Shown in pieces: positions 45,590 to 53,695 of a stretch of DNA of 64,000 nucleotides. The position numbers and the translations under genes were made by a program. Positions within the stretch are counted from its first letter, which is position 1, and the number at the start of each line of letters is the position of its first letter. This stretch comes from Sphingomonas edaphi (GTDB lineage: Bacteria; Pseudomonadota; Alphaproteobacteria; Sphingomonadales; Sphingomonadaceae), in NCBI RefSeq assembly GCF_003583725.1, contig NZ_QXTF01000002.1:62001-126000 (forward strand). The letters run 5' to 3'. The notes under the pieces were generated by a model that was given only the letters and a program-made list of their open reading frames with translations, did no database searches and was not told where the DNA came from.

Positions 45590-46768
45590 TTAGCGGGCAG
45601 CCTGCCGCTTGGGCGAGACCTTCTGGCCTGGGTTGAGGAACGGCCCGGCCGAGAGGACGACAGACTCTTGGCCCGAAATGCCCTCGGCGATGGTCACGCC
45701 CTGATCGTCGACGTTGCCGATCTTCACGGCCCGGCGCTCGACCTCATTTTTGCTATTGATGATGTAGACGTAATTGCCCTTGTCGTCGCTCAGCACCGCG
45801 CTCTGCGGCAGCAACGGCGCCGTCGTGCCGCCCGCGGCGATCTTCGCTTCGGCAAAGCCGCCAGGGCGAATGGCCGGATCATAGGGAACGCTGATGCGAA
45901 CCTCGCCTTGGCGGCTCTGCGGGTCGATGATCGGCGATACTTGCCAGACGGATCCCGGGAAGCTGCGGTCGGAGCCGATCGGCGTGACCGACGCCGACAT
46001 TCCGGCGCGGACATAGGCGAGATCCTGCTGCGACATTTGCGCGCGCATTTCCATTTCGCCGGCACTGGCGAGGCGGAAGAGCGCTCCGGACCCGGGGCTG
46101 ACCACTTGGCCAACCTCGACACTGCGGGCGAGGATCAGGCCGCTGGTTGGCGCGCGAATGTCAAGGCGACCGATCTGGGCGCGGGTAGCGCCAAGTTGGG
46201 CCTGTGCGACGCGAACGCGGGCGTTAGCGGCATCGCGCGCAGCCCGCTTGCGATCGAGATCGGCCTTGCTGACGAATCCACGGCCCACCAAGGCCTCACT
46301 ACGCTCAAATTCATTCTGAGCCAGTGCAGCGTCGGCACGCGCGGCCTGGACCTGCGCGGCAAGCTGCGCTGCCGTTTGCGTTTGCACCTGGCGGTCCACG
46401 GTCGCCAGGACCTGGCCCTGACGGACCCAGCTGCCCGCATCGACCAGCACCGCGCGGACAAGGCCGCCTTCGCCGGCAACGCCGATCGGTTGGTCGCGGC
46501 GGGCGGCAAGAGCGCCCGAAGCGGTCACGACTCGCGCGACCTGCGAACGGCCTGGGACGACGACGGATACGGTCGGGATCTGGCCGCGGCCGCCGGCCGC
46601 ACCGGCGCCTTCGGTGGCCTGTTCGTCCTTGCCACTGCCCATGTAAATGAAAGCGGCAATGGCCAGCGCGGCCACGACTACGGCAGCGATGATGATGTTA
46701 CGCCGACGCCGGGACCGGTCGACAACGACTAGGGTATCGGAACTTTCGAAGTGAGTTTCCCGGTTCAT
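45590..46768 (-). CDS. RND efflux periplasmic adaptor (membrane fusion protein)
   Basis: About 392 residues. A membrane anchor (IIIAAVVVAALAIAAFIYM) near residue 30, a lipoyl-like half (VGEGGLVRAVLVDAGSWVRQ), a long coiled-coil hairpin (QLAAQVQAARADAALAQNEF), the returning lipoyl half (APTSGLILARSVEVGQVVSP), and the beta-barrel and membrane-proximal domains. HlyD/AcrA family. Start is uncertain between ATG codons at 46768 and 46777; the former is used. Promoter lies in the 218-nt gap shared with the GlsB gene. Confidence 0.93.
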   Translation of the reverse strand: MNRETHFESSDTLVVVDRSRRRRNIIIAAVVVAALAIAAFIYMGSGKDEQATEGAGAAGGRGQIPTVSVVVPGRSQVARVVTASGALAARRDQPIGVAGEGGLVRAVLVDAGSWVRQGQVLATVDRQVQTQTAAQLAAQVQAARADAALAQNEFERSEALVGRGFVSKADLDRKRAARDAANARVRVAQAQLGATRAQIGRLDIRAPTSGLILARSVEVGQVVSPGSGALFRLASAGEMEMRAQMSQQDLAYVRAGMSASVTPIGSDRSFPGSVWQVSPIIDPQSRQGEVRISVPYDPAIRPGGFAEAKIAAGGTTAPLLPQSAVLSDDKGNYVYIINSKNEVERRAVKIGNVDDQGVTIAEGISGQESVVLSAGPFLNPGQKVSPKRQAAR

Positions 46769-46842
46769 AAGCCGCATTCTTTCCGCCAATCGTCCGTAAT
46801 CAGCCGCAGCCCTGCTGCGCCAGCTGTATTACGCAAATAAGT

Positions 46843-46866
46843 CACCCCGTGCAACTGCAACGGGTG
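46843..46866. promoter_or_regulatory. Imperfect inverted repeat between RND adaptor and GlsB genes
   Basis: CACCCCGT and ACGGGTG pair across a GCAACTGCA spacer, with one bulged base. It lies about 75 nt upstream of the adaptor start, where a repressor of efflux genes would usually bind. The regulator gene is not in the window and the symmetry is imperfect, so this is only a candidate. Confidence 0.25.
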
Positions 46867-46936
46867 CGCCTTTCGTGGAAAGTGATTTTCTACGAACGGC
46901 GGCACCCCTTACACCGACGCGCGTTGTTGCCAATGT

Positions 46937-46960
46937 GAAACGAGCGTGGTCCAAGGGGTT
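46937..46960 (+). promoter_or_regulatory. Candidate sigma-EcfG promoter of GlsB-1
   Basis: GAAAC at 46937-46941 and GTT at 46958-46960, separated by 16 nt, resemble the alphaproteobacterial general-stress consensus GGAAC-N16/17-GTT (one mismatch). The start codon lies 26 nt after the -10 element, and the downstream gene is a typical general-stress protein. Confidence 0.5.
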
Positions 46961-46986
46961 TCACGCTAACATAGCACAGGGAGCGT

Positions 46987-47253
46987 ATGGGGATGATCGA
47001 AAGTTACGGGATTATCGGTTGGATCGTCATCGGCCTGCTGGCCGGCGGGATCGCCAAGCTTTTGATGCCCGGCAAGGACCCTGGTGGCTGCCTCATCACT
47101 ATGTTGCTCGGCATCGCTGGCGCGCTTTTGGCCGGTTTCCTCGGCAAGATGGTTGGCTGGTACGATGACGGTGAGGCGGCCGGTTTCGTTGCGGCAATCG
47201 TCGGCGCCTTCCTCATCCTGCTGATCTACCGCCTAGTGCTTCGCCGTCGGTAA
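46987..47253 (+). CDS. GlsB/YeaQ/YmgE stress-response membrane protein 1
   Basis: 88 residues with three glycine-rich hydrophobic segments (SYGIIGWIVIGLLAGGIAKL, CLITMLLGIAGALLAGFLGK, GFVAAIVGAFLILLIYRLVL), the standard transglycosylase-associated/YeaQ layout. The family is induced by general stress in many bacteria and has unknown biochemistry. RBS AGGGAG precedes the ATG. The putative EcfG promoter sits directly before it and a strong terminator follows. A paralogue is encoded at 48163. Confidence 0.86.
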   Translation: MGMIESYGIIGWIVIGLLAGGIAKLLMPGKDPGGCLITMLLGIAGALLAGFLGKMVGWYDDGEAAGFVAAIVGAFLILLIYRLVLRRR

Positions 47254-47282
47254 TCGGCGACACATCTGGGCCGTTCATATTT

Positions 47283-47330
47283 GGGCCATCGGTCGTCAGC
47301 CAGCTTGAACGACCGATGGCCCTTTTCCTT
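47283..47330 (+). terminator. Strong 14-bp hairpin terminator, inside the leader of the SIMPL gene
   Basis: GGGCCATCGGTCGT pairs perfectly with ACGACCGATGGCCC, followed by TTTTCCTT. It closes the GlsB transcript, yet its T-run is only 14-20 nt from the ribosome-binding site and start of the SIMPL gene, leaving no room for a conventional promoter after it. Confidence 0.8.
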
Positions 47331-47344
47331 GGTGGGAGAATATC

Positions 47345-48070
47345 ATGCGTAAGACCCTGTTGACCGCGGTTGCCCTCAGCGCTGCAGTCTTGCCCGCGGC
47401 GGCGATAGCGCAGTCCGTGGCGACGGTGCCTGTGCTGTCCGGCACAAGGCTTGATATCAATGCCTCCGGGGAAGTAACGCGGGTTCCTGACCTCGCGATC
47501 ATCTCGGCAGGCGTGCAGACGCTGCAGCCCACCGCCACCGCCGCGATCGAGGAAAATGCGACGCGGATGGAGCGCGTGCGTGCGGCGTTGAAGCGGGCCG
47601 GCATCGCCGACAAGGACATCCAGACCTCGACGATCAACCTCAACCCTGAATATCGCTATGGCGAGAACCAGCCGCCGCGCCTCACCGGCTACCGCGCGAC
47701 TAACACGGTCAACGTGAAATTCCGCGATCTGAAGCGCAGCGGCGCAATCCTGGATGCTTTGGTGGCGGAAGGGGCCAACCAGATCAACGGGCCTAGCCTG
47801 ACTATCGACAAGCCCGAAGCTGCTTATGACGAAGCGCGCGCCAAGGCCGTTGCCGTTGGGCAGGCGCGGGCGGAGCTTTATGCCCGCGCTCTCGGCAAGC
47901 GAGTCGTCCGGCTGCTGTCCGTGAGTGAAAGCGGTGCCTATGTCCCGCCGCCGATGCCCTACGCCGCCGATGCCATCCAGGTGACCGGTGCTCGTGTCGC
48001 CAAAACGGAGATCGATCCCGGGACACAGCAGTTGCAGGTCAACCTGTCGATGAGCTTCGAGCTCCAATAA
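47345..48070 (+). CDS. SIMPL (DUF541) family periplasmic protein
   Basis: 241 residues. Signal peptide MRKTLLTAVALSAAVLPAAA with cleavage near AIAQS, then the SIMPL domain: LDINASGEVTRVPDLAIISA, the central KDIQTSTINLNPEYRYGENQ, and the C-terminal QQLQVNLSMSFELQ. Periplasmic or outer-membrane-associated members of this family are of unknown function. RBS GTGGGAG precedes the ATG at fair distance. Ends at a bidirectional terminator. Confidence 0.88.
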   Translation: MRKTLLTAVALSAAVLPAAAIAQSVATVPVLSGTRLDINASGEVTRVPDLAIISAGVQTLQPTATAAIEENATRMERVRAALKRAGIADKDIQTSTINLNPEYRYGENQPPRLTGYRATNTVNVKFRDLKRSGAILDALVAEGANQINGPSLTIDKPEAAYDEARAKAVAVGQARAELYARALGKRVVRLLSVSESGAYVPPPMPYAADAIQVTGARVAKTEIDPGTQQLQVNLSMSFELQ

Positions 48071-48105
48071 ACGCTCAAGCGCATAAACGCTCAATCACGG
48101 CAATT

Positions 48106-48147
48106 AAAAAGGGCCGCCCGGAACCAGCCGGGCGGCCCACATTTTTT
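48106..48147. terminator. Bidirectional terminator between SIMPL and GlsB-2
   Basis: GGGCCGCCCGG and CCGGGCGGCCC form an 11-bp stem (48111-48138) around a 6-nt loop. T runs follow on both strands: ATTTTTT on the plus side, AAAAA read as TTTTT on the minus side, so both converging transcripts can end here. Confidence 0.85.
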
Positions 48148-48162
48148 CGTGCGCCTTGCCGC

Positions 48163-48435
48163 TTAGCGGACGCTGCCGCGACGGACGAGGTTGACGATTG
48201 CCAGAAGGATGATCGCGCCAAGGAGCGAGATCAGAAGGTTGGGAAGCGAGAAGTCACCGCTGGTGATGGAGCCGCCGCCGAGCAGCGGGGCCAGCAGAAG
48301 ACCGCCGAGAATTGCGCCGACGATGCCGACGACGATGTTGAGAAGAATACCCTGTTGTGCGTCAGTGCGCATGACGATGCTGGCCAGCCAGCCAAGAATA
48401 CCACCGACAATGATGATCAGGATCCAGGTAAGCAT
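48163..48435 (-). CDS. GlsB/YeaQ/YmgE stress-response membrane protein 2
   Basis: 90 residues, paralogue of the gene at 46987: TWILIIIVGGILGWLASIVM, NIVVGIVGAILGGLLLAPLL, and LPNLLISLLGAIILLAIVNL are the three segments, plus a GGGSITSGDFS loop characteristic of a YeaQ subgroup. The ribosome-binding site is a perfect AGGAGG seven bases before the ATG. Upstream lies another EcfG-like promoter. A 25-residue N-terminal extension annotated upstream would read through the RBS and is rejected. Confidence 0.86.
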   Translation of the reverse strand: MLTWILIIIVGGILGWLASIVMRTDAQQGILLNIVVGIVGAILGGLLLAPLLGGGSITSGDFSLPNLLISLLGAIILLAIVNLVRRGSVR

Positions 48436-48491
48436 TGCGTTCCTCCTGTTCGTGGCCACCCCTTGTACGCGGGGCGCCTTCCGGCACCTAA

Positions 48492-48517
48492 GACGCTCGA
48501 TGCAACGCTGTTGTTCC
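48492..48517 (-). promoter_or_regulatory. Candidate sigma-EcfG promoter of GlsB-2
   Basis: On the minus strand GGAAC is followed after 17 nt by CGTC, one mismatch from the EcfG consensus GGAAC-N16/17-CGTT. The GlsB-2 ATG is about 57 nt downstream. Matching promoters on both paralogues strengthen each other. Confidence 0.5.
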
Positions 48518-48567
48518 GGTAAAGCAATAGAATGTCTAGTACCGGCATCGAAACGACATAGGAAATA

Positions 48568-48591
48568 GGCCCCGCCGTTGCCGGCAGGGCC
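48568..48591 (-). terminator. Likely terminator downstream of sciP
   Basis: On the minus strand GGCCCTGCCG and CGGCGGGGCC form a 10-bp stem with one G-U pair and a GCAA tetraloop, 32 nt after the sciP stop. The following tract (TATTTCCTA) is only partly U-rich, so terminator activity is probable but not certain. Confidence 0.5.
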
Positions 48592-48622
48592 CAGTTAGAT
48601 CGGCGTTGGGGACGGCCGAAAC

Positions 48623-48922
48623 CTAGTAGCGCTGCTGGCGCTCGTACTGGTCGCGGTAATGCTTGATGCGAGTAACGCGGAGGCCCGGCATGCCGGATCG
48701 GTCGACCGCGCGCTGCCAGCCAGTGAATTCTTCAAGGCTCAGCGTATAGCGCTGGCAAGCCTCGTCGACGGTCAGCAGGCCGCCGGCCACCGCAGCTACA
48801 ACCTCGGCCTTGCGGCGCACGACCCAGCGGGTCGTAGAGGGCGGCGGAAGCGAATCGAGAGTCAGCGGCTCTCCGAGCGGTCCGATTACCTGCGCTGGCC
48901 GGATTTTCTGATTCTCGAGCAT
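48623..48922 (-). CDS. sciP: SciP, CtrA-antagonist cell-cycle transcription factor (DUF1153)
   Basis: 99 residues. The whole conserved DUF1153 core is present: GPLGEPLTLDSLPPPSTTRW, VVRRKAEVVAAVAGGLLTVD, EACQRYTLSLEEFTGWQRAV, then GMPGLRVTRIKHYRDQ. In Caulobacter SciP is a small winged-helix protein that binds CtrA-controlled promoters and blocks their use in G1. It is a marker for alphaproteobacteria. Upstream, TTTAAC boxes lie in its promoter, as in CtrA-regulated genes, without a clear full site. Confidence 0.92.
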   Translation of the reverse strand: MLENQKIRPAQVIGPLGEPLTLDSLPPPSTTRWVVRRKAEVVAAVAGGLLTVDEACQRYTLSLEEFTGWQRAVDRSGMPGLRVTRIKHYRDQYERQQRY

Positions 48923-49018
48923 TACAAAACCTCAATCACGTTAAACTGCTGTCGATGGCCAGGATTTAACCGAAGGCCGTTGATAACTGCTGAAGCGCGC
49001 TGGTAACCTTCCCCTTCA

Positions 49019-49246
49019 TCAATCCTTATCATCCTTTAACCATGCCGCATTCGGCATGCGGGCGAAGGCACCCTTCAACAGCGTCTTTGCGTCCCGCCAC
49101 CCCTCGCTGGCGGAGAGGAAACAGGCGATGGCATCCTGCCGGTCTTCATTTCTGCTCGCGCGGCCATCGGCCAGCGCGGAAAGCAGTTCCTCGATATCGA
49201 GTTGCGCTTCTGCCGCTGCCTTCAGATTGCCGTCGAATCGCGCCAA
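49019..49246 (-). CDS. Hypothetical protein between sciP and mnmA
   Basis: 75 residues, helical and charged: ARFDGNLKAAAEAQLDIEEL, LLSALADGRASRNEDRQDAI, then GWRDAKTLLKGAFARMPN. No signal or membrane segment. Start is TTG with GGGGGAAAG upstream; the frame is open elsewhere for lack of stops in GC-rich DNA, so support is modest. The composition (acidic helices, conserved-looking RNEDRQDAI) is protein-like. It would read away from mnmA, sharing the promoter region. Confidence 0.5.
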   Translation of the reverse strand: MARFDGNLKAAAEAQLDIEELLSALADGRASRNEDRQDAIACFLSASEGWRDAKTLLKGAFARMPNAAWLKDDKD

Positions 49247-49321
49247 TGAACCGGCTTTCCCCCGTTGAACCTATCGCCGGTCTAGCCGGACAGGGTGAAT
49301 TTCGAGTAAAGAACCGCCGCA

Positions 49322-50434
49322 ATGCTTCCCCGTTTTGACCTAGAAAAAGACGCCGCTTCGGCGCGGATCGTTGTCGCGATGTCGGGAGGTGTCGATTCGT
49401 CGGTCGTTGCCGCACTCGCCGCGCGTACCGGCGCGGAGGTAATCGGCGTCACGCTTCAGCTATACGATCACGGCGAGGCGGTGAAGCGGTCCGGCAGCTG
49501 CTGCGCGGGGCAGGACATCTATGACGCGAAGACGGTCTGCGACCGATTGGGCATTGCTCATTACGTACTCGACTACGAAAGCCGCTTCCGCACTGGGGTA
49601 ATCGACAAGTTCGTCCACGAGTATGCGGAAGGTCGGACCCCTGTGCCATGTTCGTTGTGCAACCAAGGCGTGAAATTCACTGACCTAATTGGATTTGCGC
49701 GGGAACTGGGCGCCGATTGCCTCGCGACCGGCCATTATGTCCGGCGCGTCGTGAACGGCGACCGCGTCGAGATGTGGAAAGGCCGAGATCCCGCACGCGA
49801 CCAGAGCTATTTCCTCTATGGGACCACACGGGACCAGTTGGAGTATCTGCGCTTTCCGCTGGGGAATTTGCCAAAGAGCGAGGTTCGCGGGCTAGCGGTT
49901 GAGGAAGGTCTCGTCGTCGCGGACAAGCCAGACAGCCAGGACATCTGCTTTGTGCCGGACGGCGATTACGCCGGGCTGGTCAAGCGGCTCCGCCCTGAAA
50001 CGGCGGCGCCGGGTGACATAGTCGATATGCAGGGCCGAGTGCTGGGCGGGCACCAAGGCGTGGTGCACTTCACCATCGGCCAGCGCCGGGGTATCGAGAT
50101 CGGCGGACAACCTGAGCCTCTCTACGTCGTCCGAATCGAACCGGAGCAGCGTCGCTTGGTCGTCGGCCCCCGACGGGCACTTGCCGTCGCGGCGGCCCAT
50201 GTCGAACGCATCAACTGGCTGGCGGAAGACCAGCAGGTCGTAGAGGCCAAGGTCCGCAGCCTCGCGCGCCCTGTGCCCAGTCGCTGGGATGGCAAGCGGC
50301 TGACTTTCGAATCTCCCGAATATGGAGTTGCACCGGGCCAGTCGGCCGTCTTTTATGAAGGTGACCGGCTGCTCGGCGGCGGAACGATCACCGCCACCGA
50401 GACAGCATCGATGGACAAGGCCGCTGCGGCCTGA
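49322..50434 (+). CDS. mnmA: tRNA-specific 2-thiouridylase MnmA
   Basis: Puts sulfur on U34 of Lys/Glu/Gln tRNAs. 370 residues. PP-loop ATP motif [13 protein letters not shown] near residue 20, first catalytic cysteine in [14 protein letters not shown] near residue 103, [20 protein letters not shown], second cysteine in [15 protein letters not shown] near residue 202, and the C-terminal beta-barrel with [13 protein letters not shown]. Complete and of normal length. The neighbouring hypothetical gene is divergent. Confidence 0.96.
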   Translation: MLPRFDLEKDAASARIVVAMSGGVDSSVVAALAARTGAEVIGVTLQLYDHGEAVKRSGSCCAGQDIYDAKTVCDRLGIAHYVLDYESRFRTGVIDKFVHEYAEGRTPVPCSLCNQGVKFTDLIGFARELGADCLATGHYVRRVVNGDRVEMWKGRDPARDQSYFLYGTTRDQLEYLRFPLGNLPKSEVRGLAVEEGLVVADKPDSQDICFVPDGDYAGLVKRLRPETAAPGDIVDMQGRVLGGHQGVVHFTIGQRRGIEIGGQPEPLYVVRIEPEQRRLVVGPRRALAVAAAHVERINWLAEDQQVVEAKVRSLARPVPSRWDGKRLTFESPEYGVAPGQSAVFYEGDRLLGGGTITATETASMDKAAAA

Positions 50435-50450
50435 CGAAAGGCGCGTACCG

Positions 50451-51536
50451 ATGTTGATTAGCACTGCCGTGGTTGCCCTTGCGTTGCAGGCCGGGGTGCC
50501 GTCGCCTGTCCCGGCAGTCGCCGGGGTGAAGACTTGGCCCGCGCAAGAGGCCGATTACGTCATACGCGATTTCCGGTTCGGGTCCGGCGAGACACTTCCC
50601 CAACTGCGCATGCACTACACCACGCTCGGCCAGCCTCGCCGGAACGCCGCCGGAGAAATTGAGAATGCGGTGATGGTGCTGCACGGAACAGGCGGTACCG
50701 GCAAGCAGTTCCTCCGACCGCAATTCGCGGACGAACTGTACGGACCGGGCCAACCGCTAGATATCCGCAAATATTGGGTCATTCTGCCTGACAATGTGGG
50801 GCATGGCTCATCGTCCAAACCGTCGGACGGAATGCGAATGTCTTTCCCCGCCTATGACTATGACGACATGGTCGAGGCGCAGCGACGCCTCCTGTCCGAA
50901 CGACTTGGCGTTAAGCGGCTGCGACTGCTGATGGGCACATCCATGGGATGCATGCACGGCTTCGTCTGGGCCGAAAAGCATCCGGGGTTTGCGAAGGCAA
51001 TCATGCCGCTGGCCTGTCAGCCGATCGAAATCGCGGGGCTCAACCGCATGTGGAGGCAACTAATCGTCGACGGCATCAAGTCCGACCCGGCGTGGCAGAA
51101 CGGCAATTACAAGCGGCAGCCCCAGCAGGGATTAAGGACGGCCCAATCGCTTCTGTTCGTTGCCGGAAGCGCGCCACTGTTGCTGCAGCGAGAATATCCG
51201 ACCAGGGAAAGGGCCACGGGCTACGTCCGGCAATCGGTCTCGACAGCTCTGGCCTCGCTCGATGCCAACGACATGCTGTACCAGTTCGAATCCTCGCGTA
51301 ACTATAATCCCTGGCCCGGGCTGGAGCGGATCATCGACCCGGTCATGTGGATCAATTCCGCCGACGACTTCATTAATCCGCGCAACCTCGAAGTCCCCAC
51401 AGAGGCCGTGAAGCGGATGAAAAACGCGCGATTCCGCATGATCCCGGAAAGCCCCAATACCCGCGGTCACGGCACCCATACATGGGCGGTCAATTGGAAG
51501 GCTGACTTGGCGAATCTTCTGGCGCGGACGGAGTAA
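50451..51536 (+). CDS. Secreted MetX-like alpha/beta hydrolase
   Basis: 361 residues with an N-terminal signal-like segment (MLISTAVVALALQAGVPSP). The fold matches the homoserine O-acetyltransferase-like group: VMVLHGTGGTGKQFLRPQFA, the nucleophile elbow MGTSMGCMHGF near residue 167, the aspartate in WINSADDFINPRN and the histidine in RGHGTHTWAVNW. Export argues against a metabolic MetX role; its periplasmic substrate is unknown. Begins 17 nt after mnmA on the same strand. Its 3' end overlaps the opposing SnoaL-like gene by 47 nt. Confidence 0.87.
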   Translation: MLISTAVVALALQAGVPSPVPAVAGVKTWPAQEADYVIRDFRFGSGETLPQLRMHYTTLGQPRRNAAGEIENAVMVLHGTGGTGKQFLRPQFADELYGPGQPLDIRKYWVILPDNVGHGSSSKPSDGMRMSFPAYDYDDMVEAQRRLLSERLGVKRLRLLMGTSMGCMHGFVWAEKHPGFAKAIMPLACQPIEIAGLNRMWRQLIVDGIKSDPAWQNGNYKRQPQQGLRTAQSLLFVAGSAPLLLQREYPTRERATGYVRQSVSTALASLDANDMLYQFESSRNYNPWPGLERIIDPVMWINSADDFINPRNLEVPTEAVKRMKNARFRMIPESPNTRGHGTHTWAVNWKADLANLLARTE

Positions 51537-51972
51537 CGTCGTAGGCGGAGACATGGTTGAGGGTAATGAGCCAGTGACCATCCCGCTTACGGAATAGGCG
51601 CGTGTTGACGCCCTCGGTGTGGCGCTTGCCGCGGTCTAGCCGATAGCGTCCGACCAGCATTGCGGCATCCGGCCCGAGCAGTTCGACCTTCATGTCGTAA
51701 AAATGAAGCCTGCCCCGCCGTTCGGTCGAACCGCCGTAATCGCGGACATAATGGTCGAGCGTTCCTTGCCAGCCGTCCTGGAATTTTCCTCCGGACACGA
51801 ACTGCACGCCGGGGTTCTGGAAACCCTCCATGTAGCCGCGAAAATCCCCGCGGTTCCAGGCGGCCTCCATGTTGGCGATGACGGTCAGGATCGCCTTCTC
51901 CTCACCGGCGCTCGGTGCGGGCTCAGCATTGGCAATTGAGAGTGCCGCAAGCAGGGCCATTAAAGTCTTCAT
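51490..51972 (-). CDS. SnoaL/NTF2-like (DUF4440) secreted protein
   Basis: 160 residues with a short signal peptide (MKTLMALLAALSIANAEPAP), then the NTF2 cone fold: AWNRGDFRGYMEGFQNPGVQ, FQDGWQGTLDHYVRDYGGS, AAMLVGRYRLDRGKRHTEG, ending GHWLITLNHVSAYD. Such periplasmic members have no assigned activity. It overlaps the MetX-like gene at its 3' end and the PhzF gene at its start by 4 nt, forming a minus-strand operon with PhzF, CDF and pdxH. Confidence 0.82.
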   Translation of the reverse strand: MKTLMALLAALSIANAEPAPSAGEEKAILTVIANMEAAWNRGDFRGYMEGFQNPGVQFVSGGKFQDGWQGTLDHYVRDYGGSTERRGRLHFYDMKVELLGPDAAMLVGRYRLDRGKRHTEGVNTRLFRKRDGHWLITLNHVSAYDVTPSAPEDSPSQPSN

Positions 51973-52760
51973 AGCTGGAAATAACCCTCGATGACCGTGA
52001 CCGCGTGTCCGCCCAGTACCACCCTTTCACCTTTTAGCTCGCAGTCGAGCAGCCCAGTCCGGGCACTGGCCTGCAAGGCGGTGAACCGTTTCCGGCCCAG
52101 ACGCTCGGCCCAGTAGGGGACGAGTGCCGCATGGGCGGAGCCGGTCGCGGGGTCTTCGTCGATTCCAGCGTAGGAAACGAACACCCGGCTCGCGATATCC
52201 TGATCGTCACCGGGCGCCGTCACAATCGCCATGCGATGGATTTTGCCGAGGGCCGCGAAGTCGGGAGCGACGGCAAGCACGGCCCGCTCATCTTCAACCG
52301 GTACGATAATACTATCGTTGCAGCCGTCTGCTAGCCACAAGGGGCGATCGGGCAGCCCCAGCGCTTCGCACACCCCGGGTTCGGACACTTCGCGCAGGCT
52401 CGCGGCGGGCAGGTCGAGCTTCAGAAGACTTGCGTCGTCATCGTCTCGGGACACCGTTAGGATGCCGGACTTAGTTGCGAAACGGATGCGCCCGCCTTTC
52501 AGCAGAACATGCGCCGCCGCTAACGTCGCATGACCGCAGAGCGGGACTTCGACTGCGGGCGTGAACCAGCGGAGCTCATAATCCGCATGCTCGTCCTCGC
52601 TCGGTACCGTAAAGGCGGTTTCGCTGAGGTTATTCTCTGCGGCAATGGACTGCATCGTGCCGTCGGGTAGCCAGCGGTCGAGTGGCATGACGGCGGCGGG
52701 ATTGCCGCTGAACGGCCGGTCAGCGAACGCGTCGACCTGAAAGAACGGCATGGGGGTCAT
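51969..52760 (-). CDS. PhzF-family isomerase/epimerase
   Basis: 263 residues, two-lobed diaminopimelate-epimerase-like fold of the PhzF family. N-terminus FFQVDAFADRPFSGNPAAVM, catalytic glutamate region ENNLSETAFTVPSED, CGHATLAAAHVLL, and the second-lobe VSYAGIDEDPATGSAHAALV are the family signatures. Despite the name it probably has nothing to do with phenazines here; most homologues are uncharacterised. Its start overlaps the CDF stop by 4 nt. Confidence 0.92.
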   Translation of the reverse strand: MTPMPFFQVDAFADRPFSGNPAAVMPLDRWLPDGTMQSIAAENNLSETAFTVPSEDEHADYELRWFTPAVEVPLCGHATLAAAHVLLKGGRIRFATKSGILTVSRDDDDASLLKLDLPAASLREVSEPGVCEALGLPDRPLWLADGCNDSIIVPVEDERAVLAVAPDFAALGKIHRMAIVTAPGDDQDIASRVFVSYAGIDEDPATGSAHAALVPYWAERLGRKRFTALQASARTGLLDCELKGERVVLGGHAVTVIEGYFQL

Positions 52761-53695
52761 CGCGCACTCTCCGTCAGTTCCTGCGGCAAGATGCCTTCGC
52801 GGTCGGTGTGACCTTCGGGGTCTAGATGAATGATGATCTCCGTACCGGAGAAGCGATGCTGCAGCTTTTCTTCGACGATATCCATCCGGTCATGCGCCTC
52901 GCGGACTGTCCAATGCGCCGGAACCCAAACATGAAACTGCACGAAGCGGTGAGCACCCGACGTGCGGGTCCGTAGGTCGTGAAGCCCCTTGAGTTCCGGA
53001 TAATCCTTCGCGGCGCAGAGGAAGGCTTCGCGCTCCTCGTCCGGCCACTCGCGGTCCATCAGTTGGTCGATGCTTTGGCTCGCTGCGCGCCACGCGCCGT
53101 ACATCAGCCAAGCCGCGATCGCGAAGCCGAACAGCGGATCGGCAAGCCGCCAGCCCAGTACCTGATCGATGACGAGCGCGGCGATAACCGCCAGATTGAG
53201 CAGCAGGTCGGACTGGTAATGGACATGGTCGGTCCGGATCGCGACCGACCCGGTCCTGCGAATAACGTGATGCTGGTAGCTGAGCAGGGCGAAGGTCGCG
53301 GCGATGGCGACGACTGAAACCGCGACGCCCAGTTCCAGCCCTTTTGTCGGCTGGCCGTTGACCATCCGGTCAAACGCCCGCCACGCGATCCCGAGCGCAG
53401 ATAGGGTAATCAGAATAACCTGGACGAGCGCCGCCAGCGCCTCTGCCTTGCCATGTCCGAAGCGGTGGTCGTCGTCCGCTGGCATTGCTGCCCAACGAAC
53501 CCCGAACAGCGTGACCAAGCTGGCGATCAAGTCGAGCACTGTGTCGGCAAGGCTGCCAAGCATGGCCACGGAACCCGTGGCCCAGGCCGCATATCCCTTG
53601 AGCACCGTCAGGAAGAGGGCCATCGAAATGCTGGCAATTGCGGCGCGGGTAGTCAGCTTCGACCGCTCAGTGTGATGATGCTGCACCGAGTTCAT
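52757..53695 (-). CDS. Cation diffusion facilitator (FieF/CzcD-type) metal transporter
   Basis: 312 residues, six transmembrane helices plus cytosolic C-terminal domain. Metal-site aspartates are in GSLADTVLDLIASLVT and the TM5 pair is IRTDHVHYQSDLLLN; the loop DHRFGHGKAEALAA is also conserved. The C-terminal domain contains HRFVQFHVWVPAHWTVREAH and HLDPEGH, likely regulatory metal sites. FieF-type (Fe/Zn/Cd) efflux is likely. Start chosen at the ATG overlapping pdxH's stop; an upstream ATG adds eight residues. Confidence 0.93.
   Translation of the reverse strand: MNSVQHHHTERSKLTTRAAIASISMALFLTVLKGYAAWATGSVAMLGSLADTVLDLIASLVTLFGVRWAAMPADDDHRFGHGKAEALAALVQVILITLSALGIAWRAFDRMVNGQPTKGLELGVAVSVVAIAATFALLSYQHHVIRRTGSVAIRTDHVHYQSDLLLNLAVIAALVIDQVLGWRLADPLFGFAIAAWLMYGAWRAASQSIDQLMDREWPDEEREAFLCAAKDYPELKGLHDLRTRTSGAHRFVQFHVWVPAHWTVREAHDRMDIVEEKLQHRFSGTEIIIHLDPEGHTDREGILPQELTESAR

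Noticed and set aside
45668-46732. 354-codon plus-strand frame opposite the RND adaptor.
   Set aside because: Antisense to a strong family member, rich in Ala/Arg/Asp with no domain; high-GC shadow.
49036-49043. TTAACCAT near sciP, resembling a CtrA half-site.
   Set aside because: It lies in the end of the adjacent hypothetical gene, over 100 nt from the sciP start, and there is no full TTAA-N7-TTAA pair in the promoter.
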